Below are positions 11,900 through 22,968 of a DNA stretch of 64,000 bases, one piece after another. Position numbers and translations under genes: made by a program. The stretch comes from Perkinsus olseni (taxonomy: Eukaryota > Perkinsozoa > Perkinsida): the NCBI GenBank assembly GCA_013115125.1, contig JABANN010000026.1:1-64000 (forward strand), read 5' to 3'. The stretch's first letter is position 1. Each line of letters opens with the position of its first letter. The notes under the pieces are model-generated. The model saw only the letters and a program-made list of their open reading frames with translations, was not told the origin of the DNA and did no database searches.

Positions 11900-13705
11900 T
11901 TACCGCAAGTTGCTTGAAAGTGCTCTGCGGTAGATAACACGGATTGAATACATTGTGAACATGCATGCTATGGATACAAGCGTCAAACTGGTGATCCAGT
12001 AGCTTAGACTCATCAAATGGTCCTTAACTTGGTCATGCTCCATCGCGTTGGCTGCGTAGTTGCTATATACAGAGTCTTCGCTGTGATCAGGAGCCCAGTA
12101 GTCACCAGCAGCATCATCCGACTCTGCCGCAACTTCCTCAGCGATGCCGTCGCTCTCTTGGTATGGGTGGGAGGATGCGCTCTTCCGTGCGAAAGGTTTT
12201 ATCCCAGCTTCCTTTGGTGTTTCTTTTACCTCCATTTCGGGAATAGCGATAAGGTCATCTTCAGGCGATGGGGAACTCGTCAGATTCTGGCCTCCCATCT
12301 TGGCTACAATTTGTTCGGCCAGATGCTGAGCAACCTCCTCGGCAGTGGCTCTAAGATGCTTCTCGGCGGGCTGTCTTAGCGCCTGCACTGTCGTTCCAAC
12401 AATGCCCTGCAGAATTGCTTCAACATCAGGGGTGGCCAATGTCTGGTCCTGCACCGACACCACCTCGTCACTGTACTGTTCCTCCATTGGATCGTCGGAT
12501 TCCCCAGGCGTCGGGGCAGGCGATTCTGTCGTGGTATCCGCTGCCGAGCTTCTGTCAGACCCGCGGAAATTGCTTTCAGAGGTTCGCTCAGATGCGTTCC
12601 TGGGAGGAATCAACTGCCCCGTGACTGCACCAGTGCCGATGACGACCATCCACGCACCGCCGAACTTGTAATTCATCGGCACCTTCTTCATGTTAGTAAA
12701 GTTGATGCCGGGCATGCCTGGTCGGCCGTACTTGAGTTGCAGTGATACCACTGGCTTCCTAGGAACCTTGCAATCCGCATGGTCCTGTACATCCCATCTC
12801 GTAGGGTACAGGTCCTCATAGTTTGCGCAGAGTTTTCCGAACTTCCCGCATAGTCGGCTGCCGTCACTGTTCCCACGGCATTTGCATGGTGCTGTTGGAT
12901 CATTACTCCGATAGAGGAAGAAAAGGTCCACGTGGCAGGCTACCTTCCCAACCCTATGCACCACCCGTAATTCGTCAGTTTCACATCTCTCCCAAGTATC
13001 GTGTTTAATTTCCGACCCCACTCCAGCTTTCACAGCCGTCGCACGATAGCCTTGGCCCGGTAGCCGAGACTGGATCAACTCTGCCATGTTCTTCTGCTCC
13101 GGTCCACCATGCTTCTCGAAAGCATCACGGCATTCTTCCTTTAACAAGGTCATATCAGCATCGACGTCCCAAGGGATGAAGGTTTTACTGTGACGGTACC
13201 ATCCGAGCAGAGAGCCGTCGCTGAGAGAAGCATCGATGCTCAGGTCGTGCAGCACATGAGTCGTGGTATTAACAACCTCTGTCATGCATTCGAGGAACTT
13301 GGACCGAGTTTCCATTGCAAGGATCTCTTCATGGTTCATGCAAAGTGTACCGTTGATGGCGACTTCTTGCATGGGCCAGTTCGACATGTCAACCTCATCT
13401 TTCACCATCGAAGGACATAGGAATAGATTATCGAGGGCAGCAGTCTCCGGCGCGCCATCCGCCACAACCCGAATGAAGGGATGGGGACTAAACATCGACT
13501 TGACCGACCATGCACTGTGCGACACCATGACGAGCAGACATAAGTACATGACAAAGCCGCCGTCTCCCGTCTTGTATCTTGTCGATAATCGCGGCGTGCG
13601 CCTCTTGCGAGTGCGCACCTTTTGTCTCGCTCGGCAATGTCGGCGATTCGAGTCGACCCAGGTTCGACTCTCGGCGACCGCAATTCTCGAGTCCAAGAAA
13701 TTCAC
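11900..13705 (-). CDS. LicD/fukutin-type nucleotidyltransferase-fold membrane protein, intronless
   Basis: LicD-family proteins transfer phosphocholine or sugar phosphates to glycans. A single uninterrupted frame of 601 codons. A hydrophobic segment near residues 53-68 (VMYLCLLVMVSHSAWSV) is probably a signal anchor; the protein could start at that Met or at the upstream ATG at 13705. The LicD core is at about residues 150-190, with LSDGSLLGWYRHSKTFIPWD followed by the metal-binding DVDAD. A Cys-rich segment (CKCRGNSDGSRLCGK) follows, then a long Ser/Thr/Glu-rich region with possible N-glycosylation sites (NAS, NFT, NLT), and a second membrane span near the C-terminus (ITSLTLVSIACMFTMYSIRV) with a basic tail. 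The lack of introns contrasts with nearly all neighbours. Its 5' end is close to the start of the endonuclease gene, suggesting a shared promoter. Confidence 0.85.
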   Translation of the reverse strand: MNFLDSRIAVAESRTWVDSNRRHCRARQKVRTRKRRTPRLSTRYKTGDGGFVMYLCLLVMVSHSAWSVKSMFSPHPFIRVVADGAPETAALDNLFLCPSMVKDEVDMSNWPMQEVAINGTLCMNHEEILAMETRSKFLECMTEVVNTTTHVLHDLSIDASLSDGSLLGWYRHSKTFIPWDVDADMTLLKEECRDAFEKHGGPEQKNMAELIQSRLPGQGYRATAVKAGVGSEIKHDTWERCETDELRVVHRVGKVACHVDLFFLYRSNDPTAPCKCRGNSDGSRLCGKFGKLCANYEDLYPTRWDVQDHADCKVPRKPVVSLQLKYGRPGMPGINFTNMKKVPMNYKFGGAWMVVIGTGAVTGQLIPPRNASERTSESNFRGSDRSSAADTTTESPAPTPGESDDPMEEQYSDEVVSVQDQTLATPDVEAILQGIVGTTVQALRQPAEKHLRATAEEVAQHLAEQIVAKMGGQNLTSSPSPEDDLIAIPEMEVKETPKEAGIKPFARKSASSHPYQESDGIAEEVAAESDDAAGDYWAPDHSEDSVYSNYAANAMEHDQVKDHLMSLSYWITSLTLVSIACMFTMYSIRVIYRRALSSNLR

Positions 13706-13884
13706 ACTTCACGCGTTGAACCATGCCTCGGCTTCTCACGCGTGCGGCTCTTTGCCGCGCACTTGGGAGCTTGGAGAACTGCGGTGGCAGAATGGTATCG
13801 GCTAGCGCCTCCCAACGATCGCCCTGTGGCATCCGACCGAGCTACGCCGTCGAAGTGTTCCTATCTTGCTTACGCCATTTGAAA

Positions 13885-15190
13885 ATGAATCCTGGTTCTG
13901 GTAGGCCATATACTTCTTCTCTCATGCCATCCAGGAAGCGAAGTCGCTCAGAGGAGATGGTGGCATCGCCGCAAGACAAGGAGAATGGTAACGGCCAGAA
14001 CGTGGAGCCAGCGAAAACCTCCAAGCCGAAGAAACGGGCGAAGGCGTCGAGAAAGTCTGCTCCGGAGACTAATAAGAACAATCTTCCCAAAGTTGTTAAT
14101 GTAGCCTATGGCGAAGTGAACAAAAATGGTGAGAAGGTGCCCATGACGGATCTCGAACGTCATAGGAAGGGGAAGGAGGACTTCACAGCGATAGCATGGA
14201 ACGTTGGTTCCCTCCGCTCTCTGCTCAACCACAAAGTTCATGAGCTTGTCGATCTGTGCAAGAAGGAACAGCCCGATGTGATTGGATTCATGGAAATCAA
14301 ACTGTCTAACGAGGACATGTGCGAGGAGTGTGACAATCTACTCCGTGAGGCGGTTGAGGATATCTTGGGGCCTGTGGAAATTGTATGGAACCACTGTACA
14401 GCCAAAAAGGGCTATTCCGGCACTGCGTTCGTGGTTCGAAAGAGTGCCGGGAAGTTCGAGAGCAAACTGGGTATCGATGGTCACGATGATCCGGAGGGCC
14501 GTACCATCACATTAGAGTTCGATGACATGGTCGCAGTACTGTGCTATGTCCCGAACTCAGGGCAGGACTTGAACAGGCTGGGCTATCGTACTGCTGGTAA
14601 GGATTGCTTTGATGCTGAGCTGGCCAAGTACTGTGAAAGCTTCGATAAGGCTACCTTGCTGCTGGGAGATCTGAACGTGGCGGACCGTGATGTGGATATT
14701 TGGAACGTCGATAAGCCGCACATTCCTAAGAGCGCTGGTACTACATAGGGGAGGAATGACAGCCGCTCATTGAGTGTCACCATCGCAACGTCTATGGGCA
14801 TGAGTACCTCGATTCCGTTTCATATGCTTACTTCGGGACAAGCAAGTTCTTTCCTCACCTCTGCTGGAGTTTTGTTTGATGTCTTCTGCAGGTACCACGA
14901 ATGAGGAGCGAGAGTCCTTCCGGGAGCACTACACGTCCAAGGGCTTCATCGATACATTTGCCGACATGCATCCAGAAGCTACCGGCTGCTTCTCCTACTG
15001 GTCTGTTCGAGCACGCAATAAGCCGAAGAATAGGGGCCTCAGGCTCGACTACGTTATGGCAGCTCCGGGCTTCCCAGCCGATAAAATTAAAGATGCGTTC
15101 ATTCTCGAGGACTTCGCTCCCCACGGTGACCATTGTCCAGTCGGTGTCACCTTTAAGAGGTCTAAGAAGCACCCGCTCAAGCGACTCTAG
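13885..15190 (+). CDS. ExoIII/APE1-type apurinic/apyrimidinic endonuclease
   Basis: Base-excision-repair AP endonuclease. Two exons, 13885-14737 and 14892-15190, joined as KSAG/TTNEERESF. The N-terminus is basic (PSRKRSRSEE, KPKKRAKASRKS), resembling a nuclear-targeting extension. The catalytic fold is clear: AIAWNVGSLRSLL, DVIGFMEIKL (metal-binding Glu), GYSGTAFVVRK, VLCYVPNSGQDLNRLGYR (active-site Tyr region), LLGDLNVADRDVDIW (catalytic Asp and Asn), PEATGCFSYWSVRARNKPKN, GLRLDYVMA and the terminal HGDHCPVGV with the active-site Asp-His. ATG 13885 was chosen for its A at -3; an in-frame ATG at 13723 lies in what is probably promoter, and 13924 is also possible. The 5' end faces the LicD-type gene. 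Confidence 0.93.
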
Positions 15191-15732
15191 GCCCCCAGCT
15201 GCTCCTGACGCTATGGCAGCTGTCATTGTTACCGAGGGCCACCCTTTGTCTTCGCTGGAGGGACTTTTGCACGAAACCTTGTACGATTTTCTATTCAGTT
15301 CAGGGTTGGGTTGAAGTAATGTACGAGCGGGAAGAGGAAGGGCACCCGCTTATGAATCATAAGATGGAGGGCCGTGTAGTTGGCCCCAGGATCGGCCAGC
15401 ATTATTGTTGCCACTATCACCATGGTTACCATTGAGTAGGACGGCAGACGGGCATCAACCTCTCTAGAAGAGGTGCCTCGCTATTAGCAACGGTCTTGTG
15501 TTAGTTGCTTCTGTCAATCAACCGAGAGGCTCCGCTTGAACCGTTATACGGTTCTAAACAATTCCTGGGTGACAGAGCAACACAAAGTGTCCTCGCTTTT
15601 CCTCGCAACTCGAGTAACACAGCTGCTGCCCTGCAACCAGCAGGGGTTGGTGCACCCTGACCTATGGAGTGATACACACAGAGAACGTCTATCAGCTTGT
15701 GTCGCCAAGGCGGTGTCTACTAACCTTGAGAT
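15191..15732. other. Intergenic stretch
   Basis: Nothing coding is supported. A weak inverted repeat (CCTCT/AGAGG) sits near 15455-15475. It should contain the endonuclease 3' flank and the CFAP52 promoter. Confidence 0.5.
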
Positions 15733-18700
15733 ATGTCCGTACAGTCCTCTCATCGTACTGTACCACTACCGCCATCATCATCGACGGCCGGCACGCTGTT
15801 CACTGGGGAGACCACCATCTCCAGTGCAGAGGCTGCTGCTCCTCCTCCCGCCGCTGTAGAGTTAGATCTCTTGATGGGATCCACTGCTAGTCGGTATCCC
15901 AATGTGGTGAGTACCATCCTCGCCGAGGATGCGCTCTCGCCGCTCATCGTCCTCCTTCTGGCAGCTCCACTTCCTACCAACAGACGCCAATATCATAATC
16001 ATGGCGGTGGGGGCGGTAGTGGTGATGCAAGACCTGAGTAACCCTCATGAGCAGACACTTCTCAGGGGCCACGATTCTGAGGTATATATTGTATGGTCAG
16101 CATTGCTGGCCTTATAGCGACCTGTCAGGTCTGTGCCTTGGCAGTGTGCAAGAACGGAAGGTTTATAGCGAGTGGCCAGCTCGGGTCGGAGACTCAAAAG
16201 GTGTTAAGTTAGTGTCGAGGCGTGTTCTGCTATGAATCACCTTACGTCATGCATGAAGCTTGCTGTTCTTGCTCCTCACACCGCGGTCCTCAACTCAGGG
16301 TCAAGTAGCAGCAGTGAAGGTTTGGTCGGTGCCTGACAAGGCGGATATCCTCACCTTACCTGGGATATGCGGCAAGTAGGGTCCGTTGCCGGATAGCATT
16401 CCTGATGCCTTACTGCAGATGCATGGGACTCGCCCTGAGCGATGACGGCAAGTTCCTCGCAGCTGCCGGCCTCAACCAGATGCTGATAGTATGGGATGTG
16501 TCTAGTGGTGGAGAGCAGGTAGGCAGCTCTAAGGACAATCCCATCACTGAGTCGACTGTGCTGCACCACGGATGTGATGCTCGTGCTGTTGCTTGTAGTG
16601 TATCAGTAGTCTGAAGAACCATCAGACGCCTGTCTTATTGACCATTCAGATATATGCCCGTCGAACAGAGCAGCTCTGCAGCATTCTGGCATTACATCTC
16701 GTATCCCAGGCCAACGATGGACCCCATGGTCAGCGGCCCCCTCGAGTCGTGAGAGCTCAGTAAGGGCATGTTCTTCTATCATCCATCCTCACTGCCCGCC
16801 TGGTGTCTATAATGTTCACAGGGGTCAGCTCATCCCGGTACAATCGAACGTGACAGCCACTGTGTTTGCCGCGTAAGGGCAAATCGCCCGCTCAAAACTT
16901 AATCTTAGTCGGTCCATCGAGTTCGAGACCGTTTTGGAGCCGGTCGGGCCATTCGCGCTCTAGTTCCTCTGCCTATGGTCAGGCAGCAGCATCATCAGCA
17001 TCAGTCGAAGTATGTTCTGTGCACAGCCCAGGAGAGTCTAGTTATGAAACATACGATAGAGTTTGATATATCCCAGATGAGCTATGTACTCACAACTCAC
17101 AAGATGCAGATGCCAGGTGATGATAGTCGTGCGCTACGTATCCTCATCACCCGCTTGCTCACATGCCTGCAGGTCACAGCCTGCTACGCAACTACACCTG
17201 TGGTGTCATCATCTCGGGCCAGTTGGTTACAGGAACACAGCAAGGAGAGCTATGCGTATTTAGCTTGGATGCTATGGTAGGTTCCATCGACCTCCCCTCA
17301 CTTCACCACTCTAAGTAAATTATCGACGCGACTTTATAAAGGAGCTCGAATCGATTCAGGTGTTCCGTGCCAGCATGCCGTGCTGTAACGGCACGGTGAG
17401 ATCTCTAGCCCTCATTGGAGGGTCCTTGTATGTGGCAGGAGGGGATGGCAAAGTAGTCAGGCTGAGTGTGATGGCTGTTGAAGCTTCATAGTAGATACGA
17501 TCGTTCGAGGGGTCCGATGTCCAGTGGCATGTGGTGGCCGAGAACGCTGTTGATCCTGCAGCATCTGGGAAAGGTATCCACCCTACCTTCACTATCACCT
17601 TGGTCTGCCCTCAACCGATCTGCGGTGATCGTGGCCGATTCGAATCCTCGACGTCATTTATTGCGGTGTTGCACGGGGTTGAATAATTTGGACTCGCTGT
17701 TTGGATTCCCATCTGTAGGTTCGGGCCTCCTGTGCCTCACACCCTCGCCCTCTGGCAAAGAGCTTCTTGCTACATCATCCAACGGCAAGCTATGGCGTAT
17801 CAAAGCACGCTCATTGGAAGCTTCCCTCTTACAGTCCAGTGTTACAGGAGAGGTCATCACCCACAGGCTCCCGCTAGGCCGATTAACTCCTCTCAAGTCA
17901 GGTGACGTGTGTAGCATTCGGCAAGGACGACAGTAACCATCTGATGTCTGGGTCCTCCTTTGGACGGCTTGTCCTGTGGGACCTCGGTCAGCTCAACCCC
18001 GTCGCCACTGCCCAGGTAGCCTCTCACATCAAATGGCTTCTTTCATCATTGGGATACACCCTCATGGAACGATGCCACCTTTAGCTTATCTCTAATCGAG
18101 CATTCTGTGTATCAATCCGCGCATCTCGTGCTGCGACGTGTCAATCCCGGGCAGCCGAGGGAGCTGTGTTCTGTTCACTCCATGATCGAGTTTTCTATAA
18201 CACCAGATCCTTCCAACGATTTCATCATTCAATCATTATTGTGCAATATTTGAGGGGCTCCCCACGAGCGATGCTGTCTGTCATGAGTATACCGCTCGTT
18301 GTGTGAACACTGAGGTTCTGTCTTTGCTGCCTCTGCCCAGCATGGTACCATTCGAAATTGGAATTTCCTCAACCCGTCCATGAGCAATAACCTCGTGTAA
18401 TGGCAGGTGAAGTCACGTGTCGAGTGCCTGTGTGCAGGACCGGCAGCTACTTCGGAAGCACTAGGCGGGTGAGTATGATCTACCATCTTTTCTCAGCAAT
18501 CATGTTGCTAGCTATGAGGACGGCTTTGTGAGATGCTGGCGTGTGAGGCTGGGAGACAACAGTGCACTCCTATGGGAGATACCAAACGCTCATCGTACCA
18601 AGGTATCCACGGTAAGATCGGACACCACTCCCCATGCCGCAAACTTGATGTGGTCAGGTTGCGTGTTCATCGCTGTACGTGGTCACTGGTGGTGGACCCG

Positions 18701-19968
18701 GCTGTTGCGCCGTCCGGATTTGGCATCGGCAGACGAGGGAGCTGCTCATACAGTTTCAAGAGCACAACCCAAGGTCTCCAATAACCTAGTTTCGTCGGTG
18801 CGACTTCGACCCTATAGGACCTGCCCGACGGGGGTTGTCACCGTCCTGGTCGACGTAACGTCCCCGCATATCGTCCACAGTACCGCGGGTGATGGACAGA
18901 TAGTTACCTTCGATCTGAAGGCTGGGAAGGCGCAGATCAAGCACCTTTGGAAGGGAGGTTGGTAGCGGCTGCAACCCCGACTGATCCATGTTCGTGACAT
19001 CTGACGAGCTTCAGAGTCTTTAAGCTGGTCCGGAAGTCGATTGTTCAGGTCAAGTGACTGGTATGACGCAGAGGTTGGACTCGGAGAATGAGCTCATAAC
19101 CTGCCACATGGATGGTCGTTTGATGTTCTGGGATATCGACTATGCTGACCCTGTTGCTGGCCTTCAAGCGAGCAGTAGGGACTGACGACTCTCTTCTCCT
19201 CAGTTCTCTCGCATTACTCTACTGCTAGGCCCTCATGCACTCCAGCGTGCACTTTCTCGGCTACGATGCGTGACGATGTCTCCTGATGGACGGTAAGGTT
19301 CGCTGGTACCCCTATTCGTCGCTCTGTGCGGTATTGAATCACTCGCCATGGACATTGCGCGCTGTCGGCGCTCAGTAGTTTGGCGATCCTCTAGATCTAA
19401 AAGCTGGACTGGTCGTGAAGAAGGAATAGCCCAACAACGGCGTTGTTTTCTCTACTCTAACGTGTATTATCACTAAGGTACGTGGCGGCTGGTGCGGAGG
19501 ATGGTGAGACGTACATCTTCGACTTGAAGACCTCCCAGCAGCTGCCGCCCACTTCAAGCGGGAAACCCAATGGGCATTCGGGAGGTGGTCATTGGATGAT
19601 GTGTGGACTGCTCTCAGTGTCAACAGCGGTCACGAATAGGGAATGCGTCCTCCTGAGTCTCCACCATCGTCTTGTCACTCACCTCTTGCCGCTTTACTGT
19701 AGCTTTGCAGGAGGCCTCGAGGCGCACTGCCCGTGAGGCGGCCTGGTCACACTGCCTGTGAGGGGCCTGGTCGCACTGCTACCGTCGCTATCTTCCGCTC
19801 TTTTCAGTCGTCTGTTCGATCTGTTGGTCACCAGACAGTCGTCAGCTCGCCACAGCAGCTAAGGATCAGAGCCTGGGCTTATGGAACTTCTATGAGGAAC
19901 CTCATCACGAGGGGAAGACGGAAGGTGAGGACGATGATGGTACGAGGTCTGCTGCTGAGGGAAGCTGA
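15733..19968 (+). CDS. CFAP52 (WDR16)-type flagellar WD-repeat protein
   Basis: CFAP52 is a microtubule-inner protein of motile cilia and flagella. About twenty short exons; the first five are 15733-15906, 15965-16081, 16129-16200, 16299-16375 and 16419-16518, and the stop is at 19966-19968. The order of blocks matches CFAP52 along its length: LLMGSTASRYPN; GHDSEV…CALAVCKNGRFIASGQLGS; AAVKVWSVPDK; ALSDDGKFLAAAGLNQMLIV; SNVTATVFA; GQLVTGTQQGELCVFSL; VRSLALIGGSLYVAGGDGKV; FGKDDSNHLMSGSSFGRLVL; EDGFVRCWRV then PNAHRTKV; VVTGGGPGCCAVRIWHRQTR; ITCHMDGRLMFWDIDYADP; a final blade ICWSPDSRQLATAAKDQSLG and an acidic tail. The middle exons (16.5-17.3 kb and 18.1-18.5 kb) are the least certain. It implies flagellated stages. 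Confidence 0.83.
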
Positions 19969-20214
19969 TCTCGCCTGTGTGACGAGGATGATGGTGTTGG
20001 GCATGAGAACATAGGTGTATCTGATCATGGCTGATGTCGTCTGGCTTGCATTCATCAATCATTCCCTTTTGAGTGGAATCCTTCTACGCATGAGTCGTTC
20101 GCTCCATCGTTCGCTCGAGATCTCCAAGATTTATCCGCATCGCCGTCTTGTCAGTTGCGCAATAGTTTGGCCCCGGCCACACGTTTCCCACAGCTCTCAT
20201 CCCCCGGTTATAAA
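19969..20214. promoter_or_regulatory. Upstream flank of tandem family copy 1 with a conserved start block
   Basis: The last ~35 bases before the ATG (CACACGTTTC…CCCCCGGTTATAAA) are nearly repeated before copy 2 (21911-21945), and the final part before copy 3 (24395-24412). The TATAAA-like element touches the start codon. It may be promoter or 5' leader duplicated with the gene. Confidence 0.45.
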
Positions 20215-21246
20215 ATGTTGTTCTGCGATCGTCGTAGTGCTCCCACTTTGGACCTCCGTCTGATGGAGTCCCTGTGGATGAGGAAGGATTGCAATGTTGG
20301 GCCGATGGTGGAACTCCAGGCCGTCATACAGGAGTTCATTGGCCCCGACAGCCACCAGACGTCCTTGGACTGCTTCACTGAGGTCTTTCCCATCGCCAAG
20401 AAGCCAGACGCCTCCATCGTCCGTAACGGTGAGCCCATCGGTATCTACATCGAGGAGGAGAGGATAACGTTGAGGTCTGTCCTGGAGAATAACCCATTCG
20501 TCATGGAGCTGGAGTCTTCATGCTTGAAGGGCTCCCTGATCGACTTTGCCGCTGCCGAGGACCATCTTATAGTATTCAATAGAGCTTCCAACAGGGTATA
20601 CACCTTCGACCTGCACAGGCGATCCTGCATCGGCATCTGTGAGATTAGGGGGTTACCAGTGAACGGCGAGAAACATGTGGTGATGAAGTGCTGCAAGGGC
20701 CGTGTTTTGTTCTGCTTTGGCTACAAGAGTGTTATACGCCTTTACGATGCAGAATTGAGGGGGAGTACTTCATTCTCACAGGCCAGGAGACTACTATGTC
20801 GATCTACGGTAAATGGAAAGCTGCAGACCATGGACATAAGTTGCCGCCCGTCTGATACCTATCTGTCAGTCCGAATTGTGTTTGGTGATGATTTTGATTA
20901 TTATGCCCTATCTTTGACCTTGAGTGGAGGTGATCGTCCTCAGATTTTCAAGAAGAATCAACGTGCTGTGTTGGAGCGTGACCATCTAAGGCCTGATGAC
21001 GGCTCGGTCAAGTTGGCGGGCCATGATTCTGTCGTGGTGAATGACTGGAAGTACGATGATAAAGTTGTGTGGAAGCTGCTTGACGTGGTTGACCGGAGGT
21101 CAATGAGCCTCCCCATCCCATCCAACGCTGTGGTTGCATCTGCTGGCTGTATGCCCCAGGGTGTCCTATACGTCGCGACGGTGAATTCTCATACCGATGT
21201 ATGGCTCCTTCATTGCTACCAACCCATCGAAGAATCGGAATCATGA
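20215..21246 (+). CDS. Tandem family copy 1, unrecognised protein
   Basis: Intronless frame of 343 codons starting at the ATG shared by all three copies (MLFCDRRSAPTLDLRLME). I do not recognise the family. Its body shows repeated aromatic/hydrophobic strands resembling beta-propeller blades (NRVYTFDLHRRS, SVIRLYDAELRG, GVLYVATVNSHTDVWLLHCY). The first ~90 residues are very similar to copies 2 and 3; the rest diverges strongly from copy 2, with islands such as ARRL and GCMPQGVLY kept. An open frame upstream of the ATG (from 20155) is probably untranslated. It lies just downstream of CFAP52 on the same strand. Confidence 0.75.
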   Translation: MLFCDRRSAPTLDLRLMESLWMRKDCNVGPMVELQAVIQEFIGPDSHQTSLDCFTEVFPIAKKPDASIVRNGEPIGIYIEEERITLRSVLENNPFVMELESSCLKGSLIDFAAAEDHLIVFNRASNRVYTFDLHRRSCIGICEIRGLPVNGEKHVVMKCCKGRVLFCFGYKSVIRLYDAELRGSTSFSQARRLLCRSTVNGKLQTMDISCRPSDTYLSVRIVFGDDFDYYALSLTLSGGDRPQIFKKNQRAVLERDHLRPDDGSVKLAGHDSVVVNDWKYDDKVVWKLLDVVDRRSMSLPIPSNAVVASAGCMPQGVLYVATVNSHTDVWLLHCYQPIEESES

Positions 21247-21945
21247 TGGCTGTATCTCATATTATTCCAAACTTATCAATCGTTTTCTCAGCGAACTTCT
21301 CTGTCTCGGGTTGGCGGTAAGGTTCAGCAAGGGTTACCATCACAGGCGGTAGCACTCCGGCGGCCTTACTCTCTTCGTTTCACTTGTCTCGCTCGCGCTG
21401 AGTCTGTGTGGCAATGCAGCCTTACGGCTCCTGAGTAGGGGGATCTTCAAGCTGTCGTTCTTTCGCCATCTCTCCATCTTCGTATCGACCAGGAAGAGCT
21501 AATGGAAGCGTCAACCTCCTTAGAAGCGTTCCAGGTCTGTGTGTGCTCCGTAAGGACTTGAGCCATGATCGAACCGCAATTCGTATCCTAGAGACCGCAT
21601 ATCTCCAGTGAAATTAATAGAACACTCAACTCATGCTTCGGTCTTTGTTCGAAGAGTTATCTCTCTACGACTCTGTGACAACCTGAGTGGAGAGTAGGCC
21701 TTGTGAACGGCGCCATCTGAATGCTCTCGAATAATATCTGTTCCATCCTGTAAAGAATTCCTAGTAGCATTCCTTAATGGTTGTTTCTCCGACCAAACTG
21801 CAACTATAATCATCATCATTGGACGGGTGTCAGAGATCGTGGGTTGATCTATCCACATCACTTGATAAGCGAAGATTTGAGAAATAAGTCCCGCTGGCTG
21901 CCCCATACCACACGTTTTCCACAGCTCTCATCCCCCGGTTATATA
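21247..21945. other. Spacer between tandem family copies 1 and 2
   Basis: No gene supported. The last ~35 nt repeat the conserved block found before copy 1. Confidence 0.45.
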
Positions 21946-22968
21946 ATGTTGTTCTGCGATCGTCGTACTGCTCTCACTTTGGACCTCCGTCTGATGGAGT
22001 CCCTGTGGTTGAGGAAGGATTGCAATGTTGGGCCGATGGTGGAGCTACAGTCCGTCGTACAGGAGTTCATTGGCCCCGACAGCCACCAGACGACCTTGGA
22101 CTGCTTCACTGAGGTCTTTCACATCGCCAAGAAGCCAGATGCCTTCATCGTCCGTCATGGTGAGCTCATCGGTATCTACATCGAGGAGGAGAGAATAACA
22201 TTGAGGTCTGTCCTGGAGAATAACCGATTCGTTATGGAGCTCGATCCACCCTGCCCGAAAGGCTCCTTCATCGACTTCTCTGCCGACGAGGACCGTCTAA
22301 CCGCGTTCGACAGGAAGGCCAACAGACTGTATCTTTATGATCTCGGGAAGGGGCGGTGCACCAGTGTCGTGGAGATCAGAGGGTTGCCACGAGCAGGCGA
22401 GAAGCGTCTCGTGGCGAGGCATGCTGAGAACCGCTTCTTCGTGTGCTTCGGATTCGAGGACGATTTGTCTATGTATGACTGCGAGGTTCGGGGAGGGTCG
22501 TGGTCCTCACAAGCTAGGAGGTTGATAACATACACGGCTCCAAATGACCGCTGGGAAACCATCGACATGAGTTGCTTCTGGTCGGAAACCTGTCTAGCAG
22601 TGAATGTCATTGCAGGTGATGAAATGGATCTTTATTGCTGCTCATTCGTCCTCGATGAGTCCCGACGTCCTCGTGTACTGAGGAAGATCTGGGGAGGTGT
22701 CTTAGAGCATGCAATCGAGCCACGAGATACCGCCTCTGTTCACTTCGTCTCCCACACATGTTTCATCGTGCGCCGCAGGAACGACGATGATGGTGTGTCT
22801 TGGTACCTCGGAGATATCGACAGCGGTGAACCAGAGCTCATAGCCCTGTCTCGGGAGTCGAGCGTGCTGGCCTCTGGATGCATGCCCCAGGGCGTTATGT
22901 ACGCAATTGAGGATGATAACGAGGTGCCTACTGCTTGCACCATTCGACTGCTCCATCGCTACCAATAA
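21946..22968 (+). CDS. Tandem family copy 2, unrecognised protein
   Basis: Intronless frame of 340 codons with the shared start MLFCDRRTALTLDLRLME and shared end TIRLLHRYQ. Most of its N-terminal half is near-identical to copy 3, including a 225-nt stretch (22159-22383) that I read as identical to 24626-24850. Blade-like segments include NRLYLYDLGKGRCTSVVEI and DLSMYDCEVRGGSWSSQARR. It is the only copy besides copy 1 with an intact frame. Function unknown; a lineage-specific duplicated family is the simplest reading. Confidence 0.75.
   Translation: MLFCDRRTALTLDLRLMESLWLRKDCNVGPMVELQSVVQEFIGPDSHQTTLDCFTEVFHIAKKPDAFIVRHGELIGIYIEEERITLRSVLENNRFVMELDPPCPKGSFIDFSADEDRLTAFDRKANRLYLYDLGKGRCTSVVEIRGLPRAGEKRLVARHAENRFFVCFGFEDDLSMYDCEVRGGSWSSQARRLITYTAPNDRWETIDMSCFWSETCLAVNVIAGDEMDLYCCSFVLDESRRPRVLRKIWGGVLEHAIEPRDTASVHFVSHTCFIVRRRNDDDGVSWYLGDIDSGEPELIALSRESSVLASGCMPQGVMYAIEDDNEVPTACTIRLLHRYQ

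Noticed and set aside
12017-12671. Two plus-strand frames of over 100 codons
   Set aside because: Antisense to the LicD-type C-terminal region; no independent support.
13263-13805. 180-codon plus-strand frame over the LicD-type gene
   Set aside because: Antisense shadow of the LicD frame; the LicD motifs settle the coding strand.
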